From the NCBI GenBank assembly GCA_964036665.1, contig OZ038531.1, positions 12,586,168 to 12,650,167 on the forward strand: DNA of 64,000 nt. The letters are read 5' to 3'. Source of the stretch: Gordius sp. MW1 (lineage: Eukaryota > Nematomorpha > Gordioida > Gordea > Gordiidae). Numbering within the stretch: the stretch's first letter is position 1; each line of letters starts with the position of its first letter. Positions 24,201-38,700 of the stretch are shown piece by piece. The notes under the pieces were generated by a model, which had not been told where the DNA came from, did not search any database, and worked only from the letters and a program-made list of their open reading frames with translations. The position numbers and the translations under genes were made by a program.

Positions 24201-27200
24201 ATTTTGAATGAATATGAAAAAAAATATTTTTTTCGACCTCAAAATTTTTTCCTTTATTTTGTTCAACCATAAACCCCTCATGAAAGTTTTCGATATCAGA
24301 GGTGAATTCCGAAAAAAAATTTTTTTTGATCAGTCATCAGAAATTTTTAACTTTAAATCACGATCGCATGAGCTTGTTTCACAAAACTGGAGACAAGCTT
24401 AAAAAGCGATATTGAAACAATCTAAACGCAACACATAAATTTTAATTTCTCTCAATCTAAAACTTCACCCGTACAAAAATTCTTTATCGAGATTCTAACA
24501 AGGACATAATGCTAAGAATATTTACTAACTTTCAAAGATTTTTTCAGCCCCCTTTTGAATGAATATGAAAAAAAAATATTTTTTTCGACCTCAAAATTTT
24601 TTCAATTTTTTTGTTCAACCATAAACCCCTCATGAAAGTTTTCGATATCAGAGGTGAATTTCAAAAAAAAAATTTTGATCAGTCATCAAAAATTATTAAC
24701 TTTAAATCACGCTCGCATGAACTTGTTTCACAAAAACTGGAGACACGCTTATAAAGCGATATTGAAACAATCTAAACGAAACACTTAAATTTTCATTTTT
24801 CGCAATCTAAAACTTTCCCCCTGCAAAAATTCTTATCGAGATTCTAACAAGGACATAATGCTAAGAATATTTACTAACTTTCAAAGATTTTTTCAGCCCC
24901 CTTTTGAATGAATATGAAAAAAAAATATTTTTTTCGACCTCAAAATTTTTTCAATTTTTTTGTTCAACCATAAACCTATCATGAAAGTTTTCGATATCAG
25001 AGGTGAATTTCAAAAAAAAAAATTTTGATCAGTCATCAAAAATTATTAACTTTAAATCACGATCGCATGAACTTGTTTCACAAAAACTGGAGACACGCTT
25101 AAAAAGCGATCTTGAAACAATCTAAACGCAACACATAAATTTTAATTTCTCTCAATCTAAAACTTCACCCGTGCAAAAATTCTTATCGAGATTCTAACAA
25201 GGACATAATGCTAAGAATATTTACTAACTTTCAAAGATTTTTTCAGCCCCCTTTTGAATGAATATGAAAAAAAAATATTTTTTTCGACCTCAAAATTTTT
25301 TCAATTTTTTTGTTCAACCATAAACCCCTCATGAAAGTTTTCGATATCAGAGGTGAATTCCGAAAAAAAAAATTTTTTTGATCAGTCATCAGAAATTTTT
25401 AACTTTAAATCACGATCGCATGAGCTTGTTTCACAAAAACCTGAGACACGCTTAAAAGACGATATTGAAACAATCTAAACGCAACACTTAAATTTTCATT
25501 TTTCGCAATCTAAAACTTCCCCCCTGCAAAAATTCTTATCGAGATTCTAACAAGGACATAATGCTAAGAATATTTACTAACTTTCAAAGATTTTTTCAGC
25601 CCCCTTTTGAATGAATATGAAAAAAAAATATTTTTTTTGACCTCAAAAATTTTTCAATCTTTTTGTTCAACCATAAACCCCTCATAAAAGTTTTCGATAT
25701 CAGAGGTGAATTCCGAAAAAAAAAATTTTTTTTGATCAGTCATCAGAAATTTTTAACTTTAAATTACGATAGCATGAGCTTGTTTCACAAAAACTGGAGA
25801 CACGCTTAAAAAGCGATATTGAAACAATCTAAACGCAACACTTAAATTCTAATTTCTCTCAATCTAAAACTTCACCCGTGCATTCTTTATTGAGATTCTA
25901 ACAAGGACATAATGCTAAGAATATTTACAACTTTCAAAGATTTTTTCAACCCCCTTTTGAATGAATATGAAAAAAAATATTTTTTTCGACCTCAAATTTT
26001 TTCAATTTTTTTGTTCAACCATCATGAAAGTTTTCGATATCAGAGGTGAATTCCGAAAAAAATAATTTTTTTGATCAGTCATCAGAAATTATTAACTTTA
26101 AATCACGATCGCATGAGCTTGTTTCACAAAACTGGAGACACGCTTAAAAAGCCATATTGAAACAATCTAAACGAAACACGTAAATTTTAATTTCTCTCAA
26201 TCTAAAACTACCCCCCGTGCAAAAATTCTTATCGAGATTCTAACAAGGACACAAGGCTAAGACTATTTACTAACTTTCAAAGATTTTTTCAGCCCCCTTT
26301 CAAAAGAATATGAAAAAAAATATTTTTTTCGACATCAAAATTTTTTCAATTTTTTTGTTCAACCATAAACCCCTCATGAAAGTCTTCGATATCAGAGGTG
26401 AATTCCGGAAAAAAAAATTTTTTTCATCAGTCATCAGAAATTTTTTACTTTAAATCACTATCGCATGAGCTTGTTTCACAAAACTGGAGACACGTTTAAA
26501 AAGCGATATTGAAACAATCTAAACGCAACACGTAAATTTTAATTTCTCTCAATCTAAAACTACCCCCCGTCCAAAAATTCCTATCGAGATTCTAACAAGG
26601 ACATAATGCTAAGAATATTTACTAACTTTCAAAGATTTTTTCAGCCCCCTTTTGAATGAATATGAAAAAAAAATATTTTTTTCGAACTCAAAATTTTTTC
26701 AATTTTTTTGTTCAACCATAAACCCCTCATGAAAGTTTTCGATATCAGAGGTGAATTTCGAAACATTTTTTTGATCAGTCATCAAAAATTATTAACTTTA
26801 AATCACGATCGCATAGAGCTTGTTTCACAAAAACTGGATACACGCTTAAAAAGAGATATTGAAACATTCTAAACGAAACACTTAAATTTTCATTTTTCGC
26901 AATCTAAAACTTTCCCCCTGCAAAAATTCTTATCGAGATTCTAACAAGGACATAATGCTAAGAATATTTACTAACTTTCAAAGATTTTTTCAGCCCCCTT
27001 TTGAATGAATATGAAAAAAAAATATTTTTTTCGACCTCAAAATTTTTTCAATTTTTTTGTTCAACCATAAACCCCTCATGAAAGTTTTCGATATCAGAGG
27101 TGAATTCCAAAAAAAAAAATTTTTTTTGATCAGTCATCAGAAATTTTTAACTTTAAAATACGATCGCATGAGCTTGTTTCACAAAAACTGGAGACACGCT

Positions 27201-30108
27201 TAAAAAGCGATATTGAAACAATCTAAACGCAACACTTCAATTTTAATTTTTCGCAATCTAAAACTTCCCCCCTGCAAAAATTCTTATCGAGATTCTAACA
27301 AGGACATAATGCTAAGAATATTTACTAACTTTCAAAGATTTTTTCAGCCCCCTTTTGAATGAATATGAAAAAAAATATTTTTTTCGACCTCAAAATTTTT
27401 TCAATATTTTTGTTCAACCATAAACCCCTCATGAAAGTTTTCGATATCAGAGGTGAATTTCAAAAAAAAAAATTTTGATCAGTCATCAAAAATTATTAAC
27501 TTTAATTCACGATCGCATGAACTTGTTTCACAAAAACTGGAGACACGCTTAAAAAGCGATCTTGAAACAATCTAAACGCAACACATAAATTTTAATTTCT
27601 CTCAATCTAAAACTTCACCCGTGCAAAAATTCTTATCGAGATTCTAACAAGGACATAATGCTAAGAATATTTACTAACTTTCAAAGATTTTTTCAGCCCC
27701 CTTTTGAATGAATATGAAAAAAAAATATTTTTTTCGACCTCAAAATTTTTTCAATTTTTTTGTTCAACCATAAACCCCTCATGAAAGTTTTCGATATCAG
27801 AGGTGAATTCCGAAAAAAAAAATTTTTTTGATCAGTCATCAGAAATTTTTAACTTTAAATCACGATCGCATGAGCTTGTTTCACAAAAACCTGAGACACG
27901 CTTAAAAGGCGATATTGAAACAATCTAAACGCAACACTTAAATTTTCATTTTTCGCAATCTAAAACTTCCCCCCTGCAAAAATTCTTATCGAGATTTTAA
28001 CAAGGACATAATGCTAAGAATATTTACTAACTTTCAAAGATTTTTTCAGCCCCCTTTTGAATGAATATGAAAAAAAATATTTTTTTCGACCTCAAATTTT
28101 TTTCAATTTTTTTGTTCATAAACCCCTCATGAAAGTTTTCGATATCAGAGGTAAATTACAAAAAAAAAATTTTTTTTGATCAGTCATCAGAAATTTTTAA
28201 CTTTAAATCACGATCGCATGATCTTGTTTCACAAAACTGGAGACACGCTTAAAAAGCGATATTGAAACAATCAAAACGCAACACGTAAATTTTAATTTCT
28301 CTTAGTCTAAAACTTCACCCGTGCAAAAATTCTTATCGAGATTTTAACAAGGACATAATGCTAAGAATATTTACTAACTTTCAAAGATTTTTTCAGCCCC
28401 CTTTTGAATGAATATGAAAAAAAATATTTTTTTCGACCTCAAAATTTTTTCAATTTTTTTGTTCAACCATAAACCCCTCATGAAAGTTTTCGATATCAGA
28501 GGTGAATTTCGAAAAAAAAATTTTGATTAGTGATCAAAAATTATTAACTTTAAATCACGATCGCATAGAGCTTGTTTCACAAAAACTGGACACACGCTTA
28601 AAAAGCGATATTGAAACAATCTAAACGCAACACGTAAATTTTAATTTCTCTCAGTCTAAAACTTCACCCGTGCAAAAATTCTTATCGAGATTCTAACAAG
28701 GACATAATGCTAAGAATATTTACTAATATGAAAAAAAATATTTTTTTCGACCTCAATATTTTTCAATTTTTTTGTTCAACCATAAACCCCTCATGAAAGT
28801 TTTCGATATCAGAGGTGAATTCCGAAAAAAAAATTTTTTTTGATCATTCATCAAAAATTATTAACTTTAAATCACGATCGCATGGAGCTTGTTTCACAAA
28901 AACTGGATACACGCTTAAAAAGCGATATTGAAACAATCTAAACGCAACACGTAAATTTTAATTTCTCTCAATCTAAAACTTCACCCGTGCAAAAATTCTT
29001 TATCGAGATTCTAACAAGGACATAATGCTAAGAATATTTACTAACTTTCAAAGATTTTTTCAGCCCCCTTTTGAATGAATATGAAAAAAAATATTTTTTT
29101 CGACCTCAAAATTTTTTCCTTTATTTTGTTCAACCATAAACCCCTCATGAAAGTTTTCGATATCAGAGGTGAATTCCGAAAAAAATTTATTTTTTGATCA
29201 GTCATCAGAAATTTTTAACTTTAAATCACGATCGCATGAGCTTGTTTCACAAAACTGGAGACAAGCTTAAAAAGCGATATTGAAACAATCTAAACGCAAC
29301 ACATAAATTTTAATTTCTCTCAATCTAAAACTTCACCCGTGCAAAAATTCTTTATCGAGATTCTAACAAGGACATAATGCTAAGAATATTTACTAACTTT
29401 CAAAGATTTTTTCAGCCCCCTTTTGAATGAATATGAAAAAAAATATTTTTTTCGACCTCAAAATTTTTTCAATTTTTTTGTTCAACCATAAACCCCTCAT
29501 GAAAGTTTTCGATATCAGAGGTGAATTTCGAAAAAAAAATTTTTGATCAGTCATCAAAAATTTTTAACTTTAAATCACTATCGCATGAGCTTGTTTCACT
29601 AAAACTGGAGAGACGCTTAAAAAGCGATATTGAAACAATCTAAACACAACACTTAAATTTTAATTTCTCGCAAACTAAAACTTCCCCCCCGTAAAAAATT
29701 CTTATCGAGATTCTAACGAGGACATAATGCTAAGAATATTTACTAACTTTCAAAAAAAATTTCAGCCCCCTATTGAATGAATATGAAAAAAAAATATTTT
29801 TTTCGACCTCAAAATTTTTTCAATTTTTTTGTTCAACCATAAACCTATCATGAAAGTTTTCGATATCAGAGGTGAATTTCAAAAAAAAAAATTTTGATCA
29901 GTCATCAAAAATTATTAACTTTAAATCACGATCGCATGAGCTTGTTTCACAAAACTGGAGACAAGCTTAAAAAGCGATATTGAAACAATCTAAACGCAAC
30001 ACGTAAATTTTAATTTCTCTCAATCTAAAACTTTCCCCCTGCAAAAATTCTTATCGAGATTCTAACAAGGACATAATGCTAAGAATATTTACTAACTTTC
30101 AAAGATTT
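24190..30108 (+). repeat. ~5.92-kb higher-order repeat, copy 1
   Basis: About 17 monomers that recur in the next block at an offset of about 5917 bp. Shared rare markers are the TTTTCCTTTATTTTG monomer (24246 and 30164), the shortened CAACCATCATG (near 26019 and 31936), GAATTCCGG (near 26401 and 32316) and ATTCTAACGAGG (near 29710 and 35626). The block also contains a portion related to the 3.82-kb repeat, including a short monomer near 28721, so larger HORs were built from older ones. No gene is seen. Confidence 0.85.
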
Positions 30109-33100
30109 TTTCAGCCCTATTTTGAATGAATATGAAAAAAAATATTTTTTTCGACCTCAAAATTTTTTCCTTTATTTTGTTCAACCATAAACCCCTCATG
30201 AAAGTTTTCGATATCAGAGGTGAATTCCGAAAAAAAATTTTTTTTGATCAGTCATCAGAAATTTTTAACTTTAAATCACGATCGCATGAGCTTGTTTCAC
30301 AAAACTGGAGACAAGCTTAAAAAGCGATATTGAAACAATCTAAACGCAACACATAAATTTTAATTTCTCTCAATCTAAAACTTCACCCGTACAAAAATTC
30401 TTTATCGAGATTCTAACAAGGACATAATGCTAAGAATATTTACTAACTTTCAAAGATTTTTTCAGCCCCCTTTTGAATGAATATGAAAAAAAAATATTTT
30501 TTTCGACCTCAAAATTTTTTCAATTTTTTTGTTCAACCATAAACCCCTCATGAAAGTTTTCGATATCAGAGGTGAATTTCAAAAAAAAAATTTTGATCAG
30601 TCATCAAAAATTATTAACTTTAAATCACGCTCGCATGAACTTGTTTCACAAAAACTGGAGACACGCTTATAAAGCGATATTGAAACAATCTAAACGAAAC
30701 ACTTAAATTTTCATTTTTCGCAATCTAAAACTTTCCCCCTGCAAAAATTCTTATCGAGATTCTAACAAGGACATAATGCTAAGAATATTTACTAACTTTC
30801 AAAGATTTTTTCAGCCCCCTTTTGAATGAATATGAAAAAAAAATATTTTTTTCGACCTCAAAATTTTTTCAATTTTTTTGTTCAACCATAAACCTATCAT
30901 GAAAGTTTTCGATATCAGAGGTGAATTTCAAAAAAAAAAATTTTGATCAGTCATCAAAAATTATTAACTTTAAATCACGATCGCATGAACTTGTTTCACA
31001 AAAACTGGAGACACGCTTAAAAAGCGATCTTGAAACAATCTAAACGCAACACATAAATTTTAATTTCTCTCAATCTAAAACTTCACCCGTGCAAAAATTC
31101 TTATCGAGATTCTAACAAGGACATAATGCTAAGAATATTTACTAACTTTCAAAGATTTTTTCAGCCCCCTTTTGAATGAATATGAAAAAAAAATATTTTT
31201 TTCGACCTCAAAATTTTTTCAATTTTTTTGTTCAACCATAAACCCCTCATGAAAGTTTTCGATATCAGAGGTGAATTCCGAAAAAAAAAATTTTTTTGAT
31301 CAGTCATCAGAAATTTTTAACTTTAAATCACGATCGCATGAGCTTGTTTCACAAAAACCTGAGACACGCTTAAAAGACGATATTGAAACAATCTAAACGC
31401 AACACTTAAATATTCATTTTTCGCAATCTAAAACTTCCCCCCTGCAAAAATTCTTATCGAGATTCTAACAAGGACATAATGCTAAGAATATTTACTAACT
31501 TTCAAAGATTTTTTCAGCCCCCTTTTGAATGAATATGAAAAAAAAATATTTTTTTCGACCTCAAAAATTTTTCAATTTTTTTGTTCAACCATAAACCCCT
31601 CATAAAAGTTTTCGATATCAGAGGTGAATTCCGAAAAAAAAAATTTTTTTTGATCAGTCATCAGAAATTTTTAACTTTAAATTACGATAGCATGAGCTTG
31701 TTTCACAAAAACTGGAGACACGCTTAAAAAGCGATATTGAAACAATCTAAACGCAACACTTAAATTCTAATTTCTCTCAATCTAAAACTTCACCCGTGCA
31801 TTCTTTATTGAGATTCTAACAAGGACATAATGCTAAGAATATTTACAACTTTCAAAGATTTTTTCAACCCCCTCTTGAATGAATATGAAAAAAAATATTT
31901 TTTTCGACCTCAAATTTTTTCAATTTTTTTGTTCAACCATCATGAAAGTTTTCGATATCAGAGGTGAATTCCGAAAAAAATAATTTTTTTGATCAGTCAT
32001 CAGAAATTATTAACTTTAAGATCGCATGAGCTTGTTTCACAAAACTGGAGACACGCTTAAAAAGCCATATTGAAACAATCTAAACGAAACACGTAAATTT
32101 TAATTTCTCTCAATCTAAAACTACCCCCCGTGCAAAAATTCTTATCGAGATTCTAACAAGGACACAAGGCTAAGACTATTTACTAACTTTCAAAGATTTT
32201 TTCAGCCCCCTTTCAAAAGAATATGAAAAAAAATATTTTTTTCGACATCAAAATTTTTTCAATTTTTTTGTTCAACCATAAACCCCTCATGAAAGTCTTC
32301 GATATCAGAGGTGAATTCCGGAAAAAAAAAATTTTTTCATCAGTCATCAGAAATTTTTTACTTTAAATCACTATCGCATGAGCTTGTTTCACAAAACTGG
32401 AGACACGTTTAAAAAGCGATATTGAAACAATCTAAACGCAACACGTAAATTTTAATTTCTCTCAATCTAAAACTACCCCCCGTCCAAAAATTCCTATCGA
32501 GATTCTAACAAGGACATAATGCTAAGAATATTTACTAACTTTCAAAGATTTTTTCAGCCCCCTTTTGAATGAATATGAAAAAAAAATATTTTTTTCGAAC
32601 TCAAAATTTTTTCAATTTTTTTGTTCAACCATAAACCCCTCATGAAAGTTTTCGATATCAGAGGTGAATTTCGAAACATTTTTTTGATCAGTCATCAAAA
32701 ATTATTAACTTTAAATCACGATCGCATAGAGCTTGTTTCACAAAAACTGGATACACGCTTAAAAAGAGATATTGAAACATTCTAAACGAAACACTTAAAT
32801 TTTCATTTTTCGCAATCTAAAACTTTCCCCCTGCAAAAATTCTTATCGAGATTCTAACAAGGACATAATGCTAAGAATATTTACTAACTTTCAAAGATTT
32901 TTTCAGCCCCCTTTTGAATGAATATGAAAAAAAAATATTTTTTTCGACCTCAAAATTTTTTCAATTTTTTTGTTCAACCATAAACCCCTCATGAAAGTTT
33001 TCGATATCAGAGGTGAATTCCAAAAAAAAAAATTTTTTTTGATCAGTCATCAGAAATTTTTAACTTTAAAATACGATCGCATGAGCTTGTTTCACAAAAA

Positions 33101-35748
33101 CTGGAGACACGCTTAAAAAGCGATATTGAAACAATCTAAACGCAACACTTCAATTTTAATTTTTCGCAATCTAAAACTTCCCCCCTGCAAAAATTCTTAT
33201 CGAGATTCTAACAAGGACATAATGCTAAGAATATTTACTAACTTTCAAAGATTTTTTCAGCCCCCTTTTGAATGAATATGAAAAAAAATATTTTTTTCGA
33301 CCTCAAAATTTTTTCAATATTTTTGTTCAACCATAAACCCCTCATGAAAGTTTTCGATATCAGAGGTGAATTTCAAAAAAAAAAATTTTGATCAGTCATC
33401 AAAAATTATTAACTTTAATTCACGATCGCATGAACTTGTTTCACAAAAACTGGAGACACGCTTAAAAAGCGATCTTGAAACAATCTAAACGCAACACATA
33501 AATTTTAATTTCTCTCAATCTAAAACTTCACCCGTGCAAAAATTCTTATCGAGATTCTAACAAGGACATAATGCTAAGAATATTTACTAACTTTCAAAGA
33601 TTTTTTCAGCCCCCTTTTGAATGAATATGAAAAAAAAATATTTTTTTCGACCTCAAAATTTTTTCAATTTTTTTGTTCAACCATAAACCCCTCATGAAAG
33701 TTTTCGATATCAGAGGTGAATTCCGAAAAAAAAAATTTTTTTGATCAGTCATCAGAAATTTTTAACTTTAAATCACGATCGCATGAGCTTGTTTCACAAA
33801 AACCTGAGACACGCTTAAAAGGCGATATTGAAACAATCTAAACGCAACACTTAAATTTTCATTTTTCGCAATCTAAAACTTCCCCCCTGCAAAAATTCTT
33901 ATCGAGATTTTAACAAGGACATAATGCTAAGAATATTTACTAACTTTCAAAGATTTTTTCAGCCCCCTTTTGAATGAATATGAAAAAAAATATTTTTTTC
34001 GACCTCAAATTTTTTTCAATTTTTTTGTTCATAAACCCCTCATGAAAGTTTTCGATATCAGAGGTAAATTACGAAAAAAAAATTTTTTTTGATCAGTCAT
34101 CAGAAATTTTTAACTTTAAATCACGATCGCATGATCTTGTTTCACAAAACTGGAGACACGCTTAAAAAGCGATATTGAAACAATCAAAACGCAACACGTA
34201 AATTTTAATTTCTCTTAGTCTAAAACTTCACCCGTGCAAAAATTCTTATCGAGATTTTAACAAGGACATAATGCTAAGAATATTTACTAACTTTCAAAGA
34301 TTTTTTCAGCCCCCTTTTGAATGAATATGAAAAAAAATATTTTTTTCGACCTCAAAATTTTTTCAATTTTTTTGTTCAACCATAAACCCCTCATGAAAGT
34401 TTTCGATATCAGAGGTGAATTTCGAAAAAAAAATTTTGATTAGTGATCAAAAATTATTAACTTTAAATCACGATCGCATAGAGCTTGTTTCACAAAAACT
34501 GGACACACGCTTAAAAAGCGATATTGAAACAATCTAAACGCAACACGTAAATTTTAATTTCTCTCAGTCTAAAACTTCACCCGTGCAAAAATTCTTATCG
34601 AGATTCTAACAAGGACATAATGCTAAGAATATTTACTAATATGAAAAAAAATATTTTTTTCGACCTCAATATTTTTCAATTTTTTTGTTCAACCATAAAC
34701 CCCTCATGAAAGTTTTCGATATCAGAGGTGAATTCCGAAAAAAAAATTTTTTTTGATCATTCATCAAAAATTATTAACTTTAAATCACGATCGCATGGAG
34801 CTTGTTTCACAAAAACTGGATACACGCTTAAAAAGCGATATTGAAACAATCTAAACGCAACACGTAAATTTTAATTTCTCTCAATCTAAAACTTCACCCG
34901 TGCAAAAATTCTTTATCGAGATTCTAACAAGGACATAATGCTAAGAATATTTACTAACTTTCAAAGATTTTTTCAGCCCCCTTTTGAATGAATATGAAAA
35001 AAAATATTTTTTTCGACCTCAAAATTTTTTCCTTTATTTTGTTCAACCATAAACCCCTCATGAAAGTTTTCGATATCAGAGGTGAATTCCGAAAAAAATT
35101 TATTTTTTGATCAGTCATCAGAAATTTTTAACTTTAAATCACGATCGCATGAGCTTGTTTCACAAAACTGGAGACAAGCTTAAAAAGCGATATTGAAACA
35201 ATCTAAACGCAACACATAAATTTTAATTTCTCTCAATCTAAAACTTCACCCGTGCAAAAATTCTTTATCGAGATTCTAACAAGGACATAATGCTAAGAAT
35301 ATTTACTAACTTTCAAAGATTTTTTCAGCCCCCTTTTGAATGAATATGAAAAAAAATATTTTTTTCGACCTCAAAATTTTTTCAATTTTTTTGTTCAACC
35401 ATAAACCCCTCATGAAAGTTTTCGATATCAGAGGTGAATTTCGAAAAAAAATTTTTTGATCAGTCATCAAAAATTTTTAACTTTAAATCACTATCGCATG
35501 AGCTTGTTTCACTAAAACTGGAGAGACGCTTAAAAAGCGATATTGAAACAATCTAAACACAACACTTAAATTTTAATTTCTCGCAAACTAAAACTTCCCC
35601 CCCGTAAAAAATTCTTATCGAGATTCTAACGAGGACATAATGCTAAGAATATTTACTAACTTTCAAAAAAATTTTCAGCCCCCTATTGAATGAATATGAA
35701 AAAAAATATTTTTTTCGACCTCAAAATTTTTTCAATTTTTTTGTTCAA
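30109..35748 (+). repeat. ~5.92-kb higher-order repeat, copy 2, ending at the inversion junction
   Basis: Second copy of the preceding block with very high similarity. One copy-specific difference is a short loss near 32018, where TTTAAATCACGATCGC becomes TTTAAGATCGC. The copy is cut at GTTCAA at about 35748, where monomer orientation reverses. The corresponding point in copy 1 is near 29832, so about 275 bp of the repeat are missing on this side. Confidence 0.85.
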
Positions 35749-35795
35749 TAAAGGAAAAAATTTTGAGGTCGAAAAAAATATTTTTTTTCATATTC
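35692..35795. repeat. Orientation-flip junction: perfect 41-bp inverted repeat with a 22-nt loop
   Basis: The arm at 35692-35732 and the arm at 35755-35795 are exact reverse complements, separated by 35733-35754. Left of the junction monomers read on the + strand; right of it they read on the - strand, as shown by GAGGTCGAAAAAAATATT and CTCTGATATCGAAAACTTTC. The left side stops at GTTCAA of a standard monomer. The right side starts inside the TTTTCCTTTATTTTG variant, seen here as AAAGGAAAAAA. The two sides are therefore broken within about 10-20 bp of the same monomer position but come from different monomer types. Confidence 0.9.
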
Positions 35796-38700
35796 ATTCA
35801 AAAGGTGGCTGAAAAAATCTTTGAAAGTTAGTAAATATTCTTAGCATTATGTCCTTGTTAGAATCTCGATAAAGAATTTTTGCACGGGTGAAGTTTTAGA
35901 TTGAGAGAAATTAAAATTTACGTGTTGCGTTTATATTGTTTCAATATCGCTTTTTAAGCGTGTATCCAGTTTTTGTGAAACAAGCTCCCATGCGATCGTG
36001 ATTTAAAGTTAATAATTTTTGATGAATGATGAAAAAAAATTTTTTTTTCGGAATTCACCTCTGATATCGAAAACTTTCATGAGGCGTTTATGGTTGAACA
36101 AAAAAATTGAAAAATATTGAGGTCGAAAAAAATATTTTTTTTCATATTAGTAAATATTCTTAGCATTATGTCCTTGTTAGAATCTCGATAAGAATTTTTG
36201 CACGGGTGAAGTTTTAGACTGAGAGAAATCAAAATTTAAGTGTTGCGTTTAGATTGTTTCAATATCGCTTTTTAAGCGTGTCTCCAGTTTTTGTGAAACA
36301 AGCTCATGCGATAGTGATTTAAAGTTAAAAATTTCTGATGACTGACCAAAAAAAAAAAATTTTCGGAATTCACCTCTGATATCGAAAACTTTCATGAGGG
36401 GGTTATGGTTGAACAAAAAAATTGAAAAAATTTTGAGGTCGAAAAAAATATTTTTTTTCATATTCATTCAAAAGGGGGCTGAAAAAATCTTTGAAAGTTA
36501 GTAAATATTCTTAGCATTATGTCCTTGTTAGAATCTCGATAAGAATTTTTCCACGGGGGGGAAGTTTTAGTTTGCGAGAAATTAAAATTTAAGTGTTGCG
36601 TTTAGATTGTTTCAATATCGCTTTTTAAGCGTCTCTCCAGTTTTTGTGAAACAAGCTCATGCGATAGTGATTTAAAGTTAAAAATTTTTAATGACTGATC
36701 AAAAATTTTTTTTTCGAAATTCACCTCTGATATCGAAAACTTTCATGAGGGGTTATGGTTGAACAAAAAAATTGAAAAAATTTTGAGGTCGAAAAAAATA
36801 TTTTTTTTCATATTCATTCAAAAGAGGGCTGAAAAAATCTTTGAAAGTTTGTAAATATTCTTAGCATTATGTCCTTGTTAGAATCTCGATAAAGAATTTT
36901 TGCACGGGTGAAGTTTTAGATTGAGAGAAATTAAAATTTATGTGTTGCGTTTAGATTGTTTCAATATCGCTTCTTAAGCGTGTCTCCAGTTTTGTGAAAC
37001 AAGCTCATGCGATCGTGATTTAAAGTTAAAAATTTCTGATGACTGATCAAAAAAATTTTTTTTTCCGGAATTCACCTCTGATATCGAAAACTTTCATGAG
37101 GGGTTTATGGTTGAAAAAAAAAATTGAAAAATATTGAGGTCGAAAAAAATATTTTTTTTCATATTCTTTTGAAAGGGGGCTGAAAAAATCTTTGAAAGTT
37201 AGTAAATATTCTTAGCATTATGTCCTTGTTAGAGTCTCGATAAGAATTTTTGCACGGGTGAAGTTTTAGACTAAGAGAAATTAAAATTTAAGTGTTTCGT
37301 TTAGATTGTTTCAATATCGCTTTTTAAGCGTGTATCCAGTTTTTGTGAAACAAGCTCATGCGATAGTGATTTAAAGTTAAAAATTTTTGATGACTGATCA
37401 AAAAAAATTTTTTTTCGGAATTCACCTCTGATATCGAAAACTTTCATGAGGGGTTTATGGTTGAACAAAAAAATTGAAAAAATTTTGAGGTCGAAAAAAA
37501 TATTTTTTTTCATATTCATTCAAAAGGGCTGAAAAAATCTTTGAAAGTTAGTAAATATTCTTAGCATTATGTCCTTGTTAGAATCTCGATAAGAATTTTT
37601 GCACGGGTGAAGTTTTAGATTGAGAGAAATTAAAATTTACGTGTTGCGTTTAGATTGTTTCAATATCGCTTTTTAAGCGTGTATCCAGTTTTTGTGAAAC
37701 AAGCTCTATGCAATAGTGATTTAAAGTTAAAAATTTCTGATGACTGATCAAAAAATTTTTTTTTTCGGAATTCACCTCTGATATCGCAAACTTTCATGAG
37801 GGGTTTATGGTTGAACAAAAAAATTGAAAAAATTTTGAGGTCGAAAAAAATATTTTTTTTCATATTCTTTTGAAAGGGGGCTGAAAAAATCTTTGAAAGT
37901 TAGTAAATATTCTTAGCATTATGTCCTTGTTAGAATCTCGATAAGAATTTTTGCACGGGTGAAGTTTTAGACTGAGAGAAATTAAAATTTAAGTGTTTCG
38001 TTTAGATTGTTTCAATATCGCTTTTTAAGCGTGTATCCAGTTTTTGTGAAACAAGCTCATGCGATAGTGATTTAAAGTTAAAAATTTTTGATGACTGATC
38101 AAAAAATTTTTTTTCGAAATTCACCTCTGATATCGAAAACTTTCATGAGGGGTTTATGGTTGAACAAAAAAATTGAAAAAATTTTGAGGTCGAAAAAAAA
38201 TCTTTTTTTCATATTCATTCAAAAGGGGCTGAAAAAATCTTTGAAAGTTAGTAAATATTCTTAGCATTATGTCCTTGTTAGAATCTCGATAAGAATTTTT
38301 GCACGGGTGAAGTTTTAGACTGAGAGAAATTAAAATTTAAGTGTTTCGTTTAGATTGTTTCAATATCGCTTTTTAAGCGTGTATCCAGTTTTTGTGAAAC
38401 AAGCTCATGCGATAGTGATTTAAAGTTAAAAATTTCTGATGACTGATCAAAAATTTTTTTTTTTCGGAATTCACCTCTGATATCGCAAACTTTCATGAGG
38501 GGTTTATGGTTGAACAAAAAAATTGAAAAAATGTTGAGGTCGAAAAAAATTTTTTTTTTCATATTCATTTAAAAGGGGGCTGAAAAAATCTTTGAAAGTT
38601 AGTAAATATTCTTAGCATTATGTCCTTGTTAGAATCTCGATAAGAATTTTTGCAGGGGGGAAGTTTTAGATTGCTAAAAATTAAAATTTAAGTGTTGCGT

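Noticed and set aside
2011-30320. The same small ORF family on the + strand of the left array
   Set aside because: Same satellite translation as in the right array. The frame is not maintained between monomers, and many monomers lack it.
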